From positions 1 to 61,429 of the forward strand of contig JAYUKY010000035.1 in the NCBI GenBank assembly GCA_043764015.1: a stretch of DNA of 61,429 nucleotides, given 5' to 3'. The notes under the pieces are model-generated. The model was not told the DNA's origin. It did no database searches and saw only the letters and a program-made list of their open reading frames with translations. The translations under genes were made by a program, and so were the position numbers. This DNA comes from JANYGM01 sp043764015 (GTDB lineage Bacteria; Bacteroidota; Bacteroidia; Cytophagales; Thermonemataceae). Below are positions 16,204 through 25,323 of the stretch, in pieces. How positions within the stretch are numbered: the first letter of the stretch is position 1; every line of letters begins with the position of its first letter.

Positions 16204-18384
16204 ATGAAATTAGATGATTTGCTTGAGCGTTATGCCCAAAATCCTAATAATCTCAATGTTTTGTTAGATTTGGGCGCTGAATACGTAGCGCAGAGTGATT
16301 TTCAAAATGCACTCCAATATTATCAGCGTGCAGAAAGCCTCAATACAGGCAATGAAACGGCAATGGAGCAAATAGCGTTTTGTTTTAGAGAACTTAGAGA
16401 TTTAGAAAATGCGCTCGTTTATTACAAAAAAATGGAAATCATTACGCCCAATGATGTTTGGCTGATGAAAAACTTAGGTTGGTGTTTGTCTTCTCTTAAT
16501 AATTATAGAGATGCCGTTGATTACCATTTGAGAGTGGATAAAATTGAGCCTTATGATGCGTGGAACTTGCGTAATCTTGGTTGGTGCTACATCAAACTAG
16601 AAAACTATGATTCTGCCCTAAAATATCATCTGCGTGCTGAAGATTATGACAGAGAAAATCCTTGGAATTTGGGCAAAATAGGCTATTGTTATGGCAAGGG
16701 GAAAAACTTTGAAAAGGCATTAGAATATCATTTACGAGCAGAAAAACTTGACCCATCAGACGACTGGAATACTGCAAATGTGGGCTGGTGCTACTCTTCA
16801 CTAGAAAATTTTGCTGATGCAATTGTGTATCACAAAAAAGCATATGCACTTAATAATCAAGATTCTTGGAATATTAGTAATCTTGGTTGGTGTTATACTA
16901 AACAAGATTCTCCTAATGATGCTTTGCCGTATCTTCTTGTAGCAGAACAACTTAATCCTTCTGATGCGTGGAATTTGGGTAATATTGGCTGGTGTTATTC
17001 TCATCCAATTGTCCGAAATTTCACAAAAGGTTTAGAATATCACGAAAAGGTGATGCTTTATGACCCTACTGATGCGTGGAATGTCAGCCATTTGGGGCAA
17101 TGCTACGCACAAGTAGGTGATTATGAAAATGCTATCCGCTTTATGGAGCAGGGCGAAAGTATGCGCCCAAATGATGCGTGGACGTTGCGCAAGCTAGGTT
17201 GGTGCTATTTTTTAACAGGAAATACACCAAAAGCAAAGATTTTGATAGAAAAAAGCCTTAATATCAACACTTCTGATAGTGGTATGGTGGCTTTGGGACA
17301 TATTGCAATGTCTGAAAATGACGAAAACAGGGCAATGGACTACTACAAACGTGGTGCGCTAGAGTATCCGACAGAAACTTTATTTGTGGAAGATTGGGAA
17401 GAATGTGTGCTTTTTATCTATAAATATGGTGTTTCTGAAAAGAAAATGTTTGATATTAGAACTATGCTTTTATCTTACATCAATGAAAATAAAGCCCTAA
17501 ATACTGCCGCTGATAGCAAAGACATCAATACGCTTTTACGTCTTTATGAGCAAGATATGAATAAATTGGAAGTAATTTTGGAAATTGGCAAATATTACCA
17601 AAAAGACAACCAATATGGACAAGCACTTGCGTACCTTCTAAAAGCCGTTTTTAATCATTCTGATAGTGTTTCTTTGATGGAAGAGATAGCTTTTTGCTAC
17701 CGTGAGGAGAAAAAAACAGAAAAAGCGTTGGAATTTTACCTCAAAGCGGAGGCACTTAGACCAAACGACCTTTGGAATACCAAAAATATTGGTTGGTGTT
17801 ATTCTGCGCTTTCAAAATATGAAGAGGCACTTATTTATCACCATAAAGTTGATGCGCTTGACCCCAATGATAGCTGGAATTTGAGAAATGCAGGCTGGTG
17901 TTATATTAAGAAAAAAGAATATACCCGTGCTTTGGATTTTCATTTGAGAGCTTATAAAATTCAGCCAAGTGATAGCTGGAATGTAGGAAAACTGGGCTAT
18001 TGTTACTACCGTACAAGTGATTATGATAACGCCCTAAAATACCATCTTATTGCAGACCAATTAGGCTCAACAGAGCCAGAATGGAATAAAGGCAGAATTG
18101 CTATTTTGTATTTTATCTTCAAAGATTTGGAACTTGCTGAAAGATTTGCACAAGATGCCCTTAATTTGGAGCAAGATGAGTTTTATATTATGCTACAAGG
18201 ACACATCAAACTTTGTTCGCAAAAATATGATGAGGCTATCATAAAATACAAAGAAGCGGCAGAAGTCTATAATAATCAAGATAATATGATGGCTGATTTT
18301 GACGAATTGAAGCGTTTTATCTTGGATTATGGCGTATCTGCGGAAGGTATAGGTCGTGTAGAAGAAAAAATAAAAGGATTTTAA
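16204..18384 (+). CDS. Large TPR-repeat protein with internal duplication
   Basis: The 726-residue product consists almost wholly of 34-residue TPR-like repeats with the pattern W-N-x-x-N-x-G-W-C-Y ... AL-x-Y-H-L-R-A-x-x-L-x-P-x-D. The chain is duplicated. One half starts LLERYAQNPNNLNVLLDLG, the second near residue 440 starts LLRLYEQDMNKLEVILEIG, and each half ends in a Y-G-V-S segment. TPR arrays of this kind are protein-binding scaffolds. No signal peptide is present, so a cytoplasmic location is likely. The Trp/Cys-rich repeat consensus is unusually regular. The gene is monocistronic, with a terminator after it. Confidence 0.85.
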   Translation: MKLDDLLERYAQNPNNLNVLLDLGAEYVAQSDFQNALQYYQRAESLNTGNETAMEQIAFCFRELRDLENALVYYKKMEIITPNDVWLMKNLGWCLSSLNNYRDAVDYHLRVDKIEPYDAWNLRNLGWCYIKLENYDSALKYHLRAEDYDRENPWNLGKIGYCYGKGKNFEKALEYHLRAEKLDPSDDWNTANVGWCYSSLENFADAIVYHKKAYALNNQDSWNISNLGWCYTKQDSPNDALPYLLVAEQLNPSDAWNLGNIGWCYSHPIVRNFTKGLEYHEKVMLYDPTDAWNVSHLGQCYAQVGDYENAIRFMEQGESMRPNDAWTLRKLGWCYFLTGNTPKAKILIEKSLNINTSDSGMVALGHIAMSENDENRAMDYYKRGALEYPTETLFVEDWEECVLFIYKYGVSEKKMFDIRTMLLSYINENKALNTAADSKDINTLLRLYEQDMNKLEVILEIGKYYQKDNQYGQALAYLLKAVFNHSDSVSLMEEIAFCYREEKKTEKALEFYLKAEALRPNDLWNTKNIGWCYSALSKYEEALIYHHKVDALDPNDSWNLRNAGWCYIKKKEYTRALDFHLRAYKIQPSDSWNVGKLGYCYYRTSDYDNALKYHLIADQLGSTEPEWNKGRIAILYFIFKDLELAERFAQDALNLEQDEFYIMLQGHIKLCSQKYDEAIIKYKEAAEVYNNQDNMMADFDELKRFILDYGVSAEGIGRVEEKIKGF

Positions 18385-18403
18385 ATTTATAACTGGAATA
18401 TTT

Positions 18404-18442
18404 ACTAAAAAGCCTTTCTAACATTTAGAAAGGCTTTTTAGT
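18404..18442. terminator. Bidirectional terminator
   Basis: ACTAAAAAGCCTTTCTA pairs with its complement around a 4-5 nt loop. It lies between the convergent TPR and thioesterase genes. Confidence 0.9.
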
Positions 18443-18458
18443 GAGAGTTTTGGAGCAG

Positions 18459-18491
18459 AACTTCCCGAAAGTTGAAAACTTTCGGGAAGTT
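18459..18491. repeat. GC-richer hairpin without T-run
   Basis: AACTTCCCGAAAGTT and its complement AACTTTCGGGAAGTT enclose a 3-nt loop. It follows the terminator directly and lacks a poly-T on either side, so it resembles a REP-type palindrome or a backup transcript-end hairpin. Confidence 0.6.
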
Positions 18492-18519
18492 TGGTGAGAA
18501 TTTATTTACAACACATCAC

Positions 18520-19050
18520 TTATTTTGTTTCTAAATTTTTTAATAAATCTGCTTTAATTTGCTTCATTCGTTCATTTTTATCTATTTGGTCAAAATTTAC
18601 GTCCTCTAAAGTAACTCTTTCTAACAAATCCATTACTTCTGGGTGGTGTGTCATAGACATACCTGTTTTTACATCAATATACTTCATTGTCGTCCAAAGG
18701 TGGTTTTTTAAGATTTTGTTTTCCAAATCAGTCATATAAAGTTCCACAACCATTGTATTTTCATTATGAAAAATAATGCTAGAATGAATAACCACATTCT
18801 CACCTACAAGGGCAGGACGCAGATAAGAAATATTATGATTATAAGCCACCCAACCCGCCTTAAATTTCTTAAAAAAATCAGCAGAAGTTAGTTTATATGC
18901 CTGAAAAACGTGGTCTTCACGAGCATTGAAGTAATAATCAAAATATTTGGCATTATTAAGATGATTGAGAGGGTCGCAGTCTTGAAAACGAATAATCATC
19001 TTGGAAGACATTTTTTTTGCGTATTTTTTATTTTTAGAGATTTTAAACAT
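18520..19050 (-). CDS. Hotdog-fold acyl-CoA thioesterase
   Basis: The 176-residue product has the 4-hydroxybenzoyl-CoA thioesterase-like signature RFQDCDPLNHLNNAKYFDYY, in which the D-x-D-xxx-H-x-N elements form the active site of the family. It then has the usual SYLRPA(L)VGE strand. Such enzymes hydrolyse acyl-CoA in the cytoplasm; the substrate cannot be read from the sequence. The C-terminal 40 residues are charged and longer than in minimal family members. The start may instead be the internal ATG at 19011 (MSSKMIIRF), since the first 13 residues are very Lys-rich and not typical. Confidence 0.85.
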   Translation of the reverse strand: MFKISKNKKYAKKMSSKMIIRFQDCDPLNHLNNAKYFDYYFNAREDHVFQAYKLTSADFFKKFKAGWVAYNHNISYLRPALVGENVVIHSSIIFHNENTMVVELYMTDLENKILKNHLWTTMKYIDVKTGMSMTHHPEVMDLLERVTLEDVNFDQIDKNERMKQIKADLLKNLETK

Positions 19051-19271
19051 TAGGTTTTATTTATTATTTTAGTTGCCACAGATGCACAGATAATACATAT
19101 TTAGCACAATTATAACTTAATTTTCTTGCAAATTTAGTATTTTTTCAAGAAAAAATTTAGTAATATTCTTTTCAATAAAAAATAAATATCATCAAAAACT
19201 TGACAAACGGTACTTTGATGTTGTATATTGCAAAAAAAGAGTGCAAAATAGTATAAAATATTTAATTTATA

Positions 19272-19304
19272 TTGATTTCAACGACTATTTTCTCTTTAAT
19301 TTTG
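19272..19304 (+). promoter_or_regulatory. Candidate queA promoter
   Basis: TTG (19272-19274), 22 nt, TAATTTTG (19297-19304). The implied leader of about 130 nt includes the ten-copy heptamer array. The rest of 19051-19444 contains a degenerate TTGCCAC-type repeat near 19072 and nothing else recognisable. Confidence 0.5.
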
Positions 19305-19358
19305 TTATAGCAATACGGCAAGTTATTTACGTGAGCAGTTGTGTTTTTTTATTAAAAA

Positions 19359-19428
19359 CTCACAACTCACAACTCACAACTCACAACTCACAACTCACAA
19401 CTCACAACTCACAACTCACAACTCACAA
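19359..19428 (-). repeat. Ten perfect CTCACAA heptamers before queA
   Basis: Exactly ten head-to-tail copies of CTCACAA (70 bp) end 16 nt before the queA ATG at 19445. On the minus strand they read GAGTTGT, outward from queA. Perfect identity of all ten copies suggests recent expansion or slippage, so copy number may vary between cells. Confidence 0.95.
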
Positions 19429-19444
19429 TTAAAATCCCTTCTAA

Positions 19445-20506
19445 ATGAACTCAATGAAACTCTCTGAGTATAAGTTTGACCTCCCAAGCAACCTAATTGC
19501 GTTGTATCCTAACGAAAACCGTGATGAGGCACGTCTTATGGTGGTTCATAGAGATACAAAAAAAATTGAACATAAATTGTTTAAAGATGTTTTGGGCTAT
19601 TTTAATGATGGTGATTCTATGGTTGTCAATGATACAAAGGTGTTTCCTGCGAGGCTTTACGGCAACAAAGAAAAAACAGGAGCAGATATTGAAGTGTTTT
19701 TGTTGCGTGAACTTAATGCTACAAATCATTTGTGGGACGTTTTGGTAGACCCAGCACGAAAAATAAGAGTTGGAAATAAACTTTATTTTGGTGATAGCGA
19801 CCTTGTGGCGGAAGTCATTGATAATACGACCAACAGAGGGCGTACTATTCGTTTTCTGTGGGACGGTTCACCAGAAGATTTTTATAAAGCTGCTTATGCG
19901 CTTGGTGAAACACCTTTGCCAAAAGTTATCAATAAAAGACGCAAAACAGAGCCAGAAGATGCAGAGCGTTTTCAGTCTATTTTTGCCAAAAATATTGGAG
20001 CTGTGGCTGCGCCTGCTGCGTGTTTGCACTTTACAAAACAACTTGTTAAAAGGTTAGAAATCAAAGGAATAACGGTTTGTCCTATTACTTTGCATATAGG
20101 TCTTGGTACGTTTCGTTCTGTTGATGTAGAAGATTTGACAAAACACAAAACTGACTCTGAAAACTACACTATTACAGAAAAAACGGCAGAAATAATCAAC
20201 AAATCATTAGATAACCACAAGCGAGTTTGTGCCGTTGGGTCTGGCACTTTGCGTGTTTTGGAGTCGTCAGTAACGGCAAAAAACCGCATTAAAGCGGCTT
20301 CAGCGTGGACTGATAGGTTTATTTTTGCACCTTATGAGTTTAGAGTGCCAAATACTTTAATTACGAATTTTCACTTGCCAGAATCTACGCTTTTTATGAG
20401 TGCTTGCGCTTTTGGTGGCTATGATTTGATAATGACTGCCTATCAAGAAGCTATTAAAGAAGAGTACAACTTCTTTGCCTACGGTGATGCAATGCTGATT
20501 TTATAA
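19445..20506 (+). CDS. queA: tRNA preQ1(34) S-adenosylmethionine ribosyltransferase-isomerase QueA
   Basis: The 353-residue product matches QueA throughout: LSEYKFDLPSNLIALYP at the start, VVNDTKVFPARLYG, LGETPLPKVINKR, FQSIFAKNIGAVAAPAACLHF, ITLHIGLGTFRSV and a late NFHLPESTLFMSACAFGG. It transfers the ribose of SAM to preQ1-modified tRNA in queuosine synthesis in the cytoplasm. The second Met at 19454 (MKLSEYKF) is the more family-like start, 9 nt inside the one given. It stands alone and shares a terminator with the convergent jetD. Confidence 0.96.
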   Translation: MNSMKLSEYKFDLPSNLIALYPNENRDEARLMVVHRDTKKIEHKLFKDVLGYFNDGDSMVVNDTKVFPARLYGNKEKTGADIEVFLLRELNATNHLWDVLVDPARKIRVGNKLYFGDSDLVAEVIDNTTNRGRTIRFLWDGSPEDFYKAAYALGETPLPKVINKRRKTEPEDAERFQSIFAKNIGAVAAPAACLHFTKQLVKRLEIKGITVCPITLHIGLGTFRSVDVEDLTKHKTDSENYTITEKTAEIINKSLDNHKRVCAVGSGTLRVLESSVTAKNRIKAASAWTDRFIFAPYEFRVPNTLITNFHLPESTLFMSACAFGGYDLIMTAYQEAIKEEYNFFAYGDAMLIL

Positions 20507-20527
20507 GTTTTTGTAAATATAAATGTA

Positions 20528-20560
20528 AAAGAAGACTTCGCTTTAAGCGAAGTCTTCTTT
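20528..20560. terminator. Bidirectional terminator of queA and jetD
   Basis: AAAGAAGACTTCGCTT pairs with its complement AAGCGAAGTCTTCTTT, a nearly perfect 33-bp palindrome between convergent genes. Confidence 0.9.
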
Positions 20561-20566
20561 GTGAAA

Positions 20567-21790
20567 TCAAATTAATAAAATCTCCAAAAACTTCTTAATT
20601 TCTGCTTCTGCGAATATTTGTGTGATTTTTTCTTGTTCTAATCTGATATTATTTAGTTTCAGATATTCGTAAAGTGTTGTTTCTGAGTCAGAAAGATGTT
20701 GCAAAACTTGATTTTTTGCAGGCGTTCCTGCGCCAAATTGGAAATTTTCCAGCGTTTCTTCGTCCATCATAACGGCAACAGTATCAGGAAAATAACTTCT
20801 ACATTGATTAAGAATTTGGAAACCTTGTGCATCAATATCTCCCCAATAATAAAACTGTTTTTCTTTCAGCCACTCAATATTTTTCAGATAACTTATACTA
20901 AAACCGCCTCCACTCCAAATAGCAATAGTATTTTTGATTTTTGGCAAAGTAAGAAAATTTATCAAATTTTCTGTAATAAAAACATTATCAAATTCAAAAT
21001 TTGTATTAAGATTATCATTTTGATAATAATTTTGATAATAATTTTTCAGTTCTTTTTCCGTAAATGAAATATCCGTTATGTTTGGAAGTGGACTTTTTGA
21101 CACATCTAAAAAGCGTATTCTGATAAGTTGTTCTCTTGAAAGCAAATTAAATCTCTTCTCAAAATCTTTCTCATTTGTATCTATCTCGTTGATTATCAAA
21201 AAATTAAGCAAAGAAGCAATAACACTTTCATTTTCTTGGATATATTTCGTATGAACATCTATTGGAAGTTGCCTAATGTATAATTGAGGTTTGGGCGTGG
21301 CTATGAAATACTTACAAACTTTGAGCGTATCTAGCCAAGTATTGTGTTCTATTAGTTTTAATGGATTTATTTTTATCCATTCATTCAATAAAGGCAATTC
21401 TTTGAGAATAATGGCATAATTTTTCTTAAATAATTGGTATTCTTTCTCTTTATTAGTGATTTTTAGGTAGTCCTTGATGCTTTCAATAATAATTTTTGAG
21501 GGAACAGATTGTTTGCCAATTTTAGCAAATTGTTGTTCTTCTAAAACCAACTTATAACCATATTTTTTGCTTTCTTTTGTATCATTTTTTGCATCATTTT
21601 GCAATAATTCTATTGATTTTTTATACTCCAAAACCTTATTTAACACATCTTTTGCGCTTATTTTACCAATTCTATTGATTTCTCTCGGAAAAAAAGAAAC
21701 AGTATCATCATCTAAATCATCAATATAAGCAAGCAAAACGTCTTTCCACCACATTAGGCATTGTTTTTGAATTTCTTTTGGTGTAATCAT
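20567..21790 (-). CDS. jetD: Wadjet system nuclease subunit JetD
   Basis: The 407-residue protein has the JetD layout: an N-terminal DUF3322-like helical region and a C-terminal DUF2220 Toprim-type domain with YWGDIDAQG at about 316-323, containing the paired acidic residues D318 and D320. In Wadjet the JetABC motor extrudes DNA loops, and JetD cleaves small closed circular DNA such as plasmids. It is the last gene of the jet unit, 149 nt after jetC with a palindromic element between, so its expression may be set apart from jetABC. The product looks complete. Confidence 0.9.
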   Translation of the reverse strand: MITPKEIQKQCLMWWKDVLLAYIDDLDDDTVSFFPREINRIGKISAKDVLNKVLEYKKSIELLQNDAKNDTKESKKYGYKLVLEEQQFAKIGKQSVPSKIIIESIKDYLKITNKEKEYQLFKKNYAIILKELPLLNEWIKINPLKLIEHNTWLDTLKVCKYFIATPKPQLYIRQLPIDVHTKYIQENESVIASLLNFLIINEIDTNEKDFEKRFNLLSREQLIRIRFLDVSKSPLPNITDISFTEKELKNYYQNYYQNDNLNTNFEFDNVFITENLINFLTLPKIKNTIAIWSGGGFSISYLKNIEWLKEKQFYYWGDIDAQGFQILNQCRSYFPDTVAVMMDEETLENFQFGAGTPAKNQVLQHLSDSETTLYEYLKLNNIRLEQEKITQIFAEAEIKKFLEILLI

Positions 21791-21840
21791 TTTGATTGTT
21801 ATTATTTAATTATCAAGTATTTGGCATAAAGAAATATCAA

Positions 21841-21919
21841 AACCACCCTTAACCCCTCCTTGAAAAGGAGGAGAACAAAAACGCCCCTCCTTCCTAAGGA
21901 GGGGTTGGGGGTGGTTAAG
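21841..21919. repeat. Nested palindromic element between jetC and jetD
   Basis: Outer arms AACCACCC and GGGTGGTT enclose two inner hairpins, CTCCTTgaaaAGGAG and CCCCTCCTTcctAAGGAGGGG. The G+C content is far above the surroundings. The sequence family (CCCCTCCTT with GGTTGGGGG) looks like a dispersed REP-type element. It would form a strong structure in the jetC-jetD transcript. Confidence 0.8.
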
Positions 21920-21939
21920 AAATATTTGACATATAAAAA

Positions 21940-24900
21940 TTATTCATTCATTGCTTTGTATGCTTCTTTGTTCTTTTTGTATTCGTCAATGGTCATATTT
22001 TGCAGTTCCGAACTGCTGCCTTCTGTATTATTAGAAACATAATGAACGGCATTGACATAATTTTCAATAATATTTATTTTTTGGAGCGGCGTAACAATCA
22101 AAAGTTGCAAATTTAGCTTCCTAAAAAGCTGCAAACCGTATTCTGTGCTTGCGTTGTCACCTTTTCCAAACGCCTCATCAATCACCACAAAACGGAAAGA
22201 TTTGCTTTTTGGCTCACCAATTTTCAGTCCAAACTGGTCTGCCAGCGCAGAGGCTAAGATGGTGTAAGCTAATTTTTCTTTTTGTCCACCAGATTTTCCA
22301 GAACTACCAGGATAAAATTCTTTCTCCACGTTATCAGCCACATATTTTTCACTTGCATTGAAATCAAACCAATTTCTCACATCTGTAACTTTGTTTGTCC
22401 ATTCAATATCTTTGTTTTCGTTGCTTCTAAACCTATTCAAAATCTTCTGAACGGCATTAAAGCGGTCTTCTGTGTAGGCATCACTCGTGCTAAAAATGTA
22501 CTCCAAACAGGCTTTTAGGTCTTCTTTGAAAATTTTGATGTCTTGGTCTCTGTTTTTATCTGCAATCAGTTCAATATAAGTACCATTACTATATTCAATT
22601 TCTTTCATATTTTCATTAATACTTTTGATTTTATGTTCAATTTCTTTTTCGTGCATCTCCAACTTGTTCTTAAAAGCCGTAATATCTTGCACAGTATTCT
22701 CATTGAGCATTGTTTTGAGAGTTGCCTCGTGTTTTGGCAAACCTTCTTTAATGATTTTTTCTAGTTTATCCAAATACTCGTTTCTTGCTTCAATTTCGTC
22801 AGAAAATTCCAAAGATTCAGAAGGAAATTCATTTTTATATTCCTTCATTTGTTTGATAATTTTATCTCGCAAATTGCTTTGTTTCCTTCTTAAAGCATCT
22901 TTTTCGCTATTTTGATTATTATTTAATTCTTTTTCTGTTTTGTCAATATTTTTTATGGTCAAAACAATTTCAGCCATTTCTTTCTCTATTATAGGAAAAA
23001 ATTTCTTTGTTTCAGTTATATTTTTTAATGTTTCTTCCGCTTCAGTAATGGCAGTTTTACTGCTGTTAATTGAAACGCCCAATACGCCACAATTCATCAA
23101 TTTCTGATTTTTATTTTCTTCTATCTTAGAGATTTCAGCAATCACCAACGCTAAATTTTCTTGTAGTGTTTTGAGTTTGTCATTACTTTTTTCAAGTTCT
23201 GTTTTTTCTTTTTCCAACAAAATAATATTCTCCACTTCATCTTTCCAATTAAGTTCAAACCAATCTTTGTAGGCAACTATTTGGTTTAGTTTTGCCTGCA
23301 AATAATTGTTATTTTTATTTTTATTTGAAAGTGTAATAAGTTGCGCTTCAACATCAGAAAGTTCGTCTGTTTTTTCTTTCAAATATTTTTCAATAGCTTT
23401 TATTTTCTCCTTGTTCGTCCACCCAAGAATGAAATTTGTTTTATCTTTCAGGTCAAATCTATCATCTTTTGTATGTCTTTGGCTGCCAATTTTAAATTGT
23501 CCTTCTTTTGTAATCACGTCATTTTGCCTCTGAAATTCCTCCATATCAACGCCTTTGAGGTTAAATCTTTTTTGGATTTCTGTTTCCAACCAGTTTTCAA
23601 AGGGCGTATTTGGCTTAATATCAATTTTATTCACGACAGAATCTGGGTGAATATCAGCAGAAAAAGTGCTTGCTTTGGTGTTTTGAGGCACTTTAAAATA
23701 CTCAAATCTCATTCCTCTTTTGTTGGTATCAATCAGTCGTTTTGTGTTGATATAATTGCTGATTTGCTTGTAATGCTTTTCAGGCACGAGCATACTTATC
23801 CCAAAACCTCTCAAAAGTCTTTCCAGCGCACCTTCCCAATCTTTTTCATTATCATTGACTTTCAGCAATTCACCCACAAACGGAATTTCAGTTTCATTGA
23901 TTTCCAAAGCGGTTGCCATTTCCTTACGAATATTCAAAAAAGCCAACGGAATCTGGTTTTCTCGTTGTTTTAGAGAAGTAAGTTCTTTGGTTTCTGCGTT
24001 AATTTTGTCTTCAATGGTTGTTTTTATGGCTGCTATTTGCCCACGTTCTCCTGCAATTTCTTCTTGTAATTTTGCACAAATTTCTAGTTTTTCTGTTGTA
24101 TTTTTCAGATTTCTAAAAAAAGTTTTGTCAGTATTAGCGTTTTCTAGCTCACAAATTTTCGTAAGTGCGCTATAATCATCGTGCCTGACTTGTTTTTTTG
24201 TTTTTTCTTCACTTTTTTGTTTGATAAGCGTCGCAATTTGCTCTAATCTTGCGCCGCCGTTGCTGTTAATATCTTGTTTTAGCTGATTTTGCGTATCTCT
24301 TTTTTCGTTTAGAATAGCCTCAATTTCGCTAAGTTGGGCATTAAGTTGCAATAATTTTCTCGTACAATCTTCAATTTCAGTTTCAAAAAGTATGATTTTT
24401 TTGCTGGCAAAATAGCTCGGAATTGCCTGCATAATCTTCTCAATGACTAAAATTCTCTCTTCAAATTTCCCAAAATTCTCACAAAGTTCCACGAGTGGCG
24501 AGAGTGCATCTTTTTGTTTTCTGGCGTTCTTAACGGCATTAAGGGCTTTATTTAGGTCTTCAAAGCGTTTTTTGAGGTCTTCAATTTTTTCTTTGATGTC
24601 GGTTTGTTCTAGCATTTGCTCTCTAACGAACACAGTCAGACTGCTGACTGCTTTCATAGAAACGGTCTGATAAAAAAGTCCAATAGCTTTGGTTTGCATT
24701 CCAAACAACTGACAAAAACGCTGACTATATTTGGTAAAATTATCATCAAAAACTTCCGTATGTGAAAGCATTTTCATTTGTTTCCTTAATTCTTTTGCAT
24801 CTTCAATCACAGAAAAATCCTCTTTAATTGAAAGTGGGAGCTTTTCTCTGATAATAAGCAATTTCTGAACTTTTCCATTTTCTATCCAAAACACTTGCGC

Positions 24901-25323
24901 AAGTGCCACAGACTCGTGGTAGCCTTCGTTATTAAAATTAGCAATAATTACGCTAAAAGTGGTATCATTTGCGTTGTTGTAGCGCAAAGAAACCGCTTTT
25001 TCTCTTGTATCTGCTTCATCACTTTTCACGCTTTTGTATGCACCTTTGATGTAGGTCATCAAATTTCTTTCATTCTTTTCTGCGCCTGCTGCTTTATTAA
25101 AGCTAATTTTTTGTTGTGGCACAATAAGGCACGTCAGCGCATCTACAAGCGTAGATTTGCCCGACCCAATAGAGCCAGTCAGCAGAGAATTATTGCCATT
25201 TGGTTCTATTTTCCACGTTTTGTTGTGAAAAGTCCCCCAATTAAGTATTTCAACCGAATGTAAACGGAAACCAATTTTTGCATTATCTATTTCAGAAATT
25301 ATTTCTGTTGTTATTTCTGTCAT
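21940..25323 (-). CDS. jetC: Wadjet SMC-like ATPase JetC
   Basis: The 1127-residue protein is an SMC/MukB-like ATPase. It has Walker A GSIGSGKS (50-57), long Lys/Glu-rich coiled-coil arms with a hinge-like globular middle (about 480-640), a signature region GKSGGQKEKLAYTILA near residue 1010, and Walker B FVVIDEAFGKGD (about 1045-1056). JetC is the motor of the Wadjet condensin-like complex that detects and extrudes circular plasmid DNA. Its ATG overlaps the jetB stop codon by one base (TAATG), so the two are translationally coupled. Confidence 0.93.
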   Translation of the reverse strand: MTEITTEIISEIDNAKIGFRLHSVEILNWGTFHNKTWKIEPNGNNSLLTGSIGSGKSTLVDALTCLIVPQQKISFNKAAGAEKNERNLMTYIKGAYKSVKSDEADTREKAVSLRYNNANDTTFSVIIANFNNEGYHESVALAQVFWIENGKVQKLLIIREKLPLSIKEDFSVIEDAKELRKQMKMLSHTEVFDDNFTKYSQRFCQLFGMQTKAIGLFYQTVSMKAVSSLTVFVREQMLEQTDIKEKIEDLKKRFEDLNKALNAVKNARKQKDALSPLVELCENFGKFEERILVIEKIMQAIPSYFASKKIILFETEIEDCTRKLLQLNAQLSEIEAILNEKRDTQNQLKQDINSNGGARLEQIATLIKQKSEEKTKKQVRHDDYSALTKICELENANTDKTFFRNLKNTTEKLEICAKLQEEIAGERGQIAAIKTTIEDKINAETKELTSLKQRENQIPLAFLNIRKEMATALEINETEIPFVGELLKVNDNEKDWEGALERLLRGFGISMLVPEKHYKQISNYINTKRLIDTNKRGMRFEYFKVPQNTKASTFSADIHPDSVVNKIDIKPNTPFENWLETEIQKRFNLKGVDMEEFQRQNDVITKEGQFKIGSQRHTKDDRFDLKDKTNFILGWTNKEKIKAIEKYLKEKTDELSDVEAQLITLSNKNKNNNYLQAKLNQIVAYKDWFELNWKDEVENIILLEKEKTELEKSNDKLKTLQENLALVIAEISKIEENKNQKLMNCGVLGVSINSSKTAITEAEETLKNITETKKFFPIIEKEMAEIVLTIKNIDKTEKELNNNQNSEKDALRRKQSNLRDKIIKQMKEYKNEFPSESLEFSDEIEARNEYLDKLEKIIKEGLPKHEATLKTMLNENTVQDITAFKNKLEMHEKEIEHKIKSINENMKEIEYSNGTYIELIADKNRDQDIKIFKEDLKACLEYIFSTSDAYTEDRFNAVQKILNRFRSNENKDIEWTNKVTDVRNWFDFNASEKYVADNVEKEFYPGSSGKSGGQKEKLAYTILASALADQFGLKIGEPKSKSFRFVVIDEAFGKGDNASTEYGLQLFRKLNLQLLIVTPLQKINIIENYVNAVHYVSNNTEGSSSELQNMTIDEYKKNKEAYKAMNE

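Noticed and set aside
19241..19432. Open frame encoding a SQLTTHN-type repeat peptide
   Set aside because: It is the translation of the ten CTCACAA heptamers. A 7-bp repeat stays open in this frame by construction, and the predicted queA promoter lies inside it.
22543..23973. Plus-strand frames opposite jetC
   Set aside because: They are Phe/Ser/Leu-rich antisense shadows of coiled-coil codons with no start signals.
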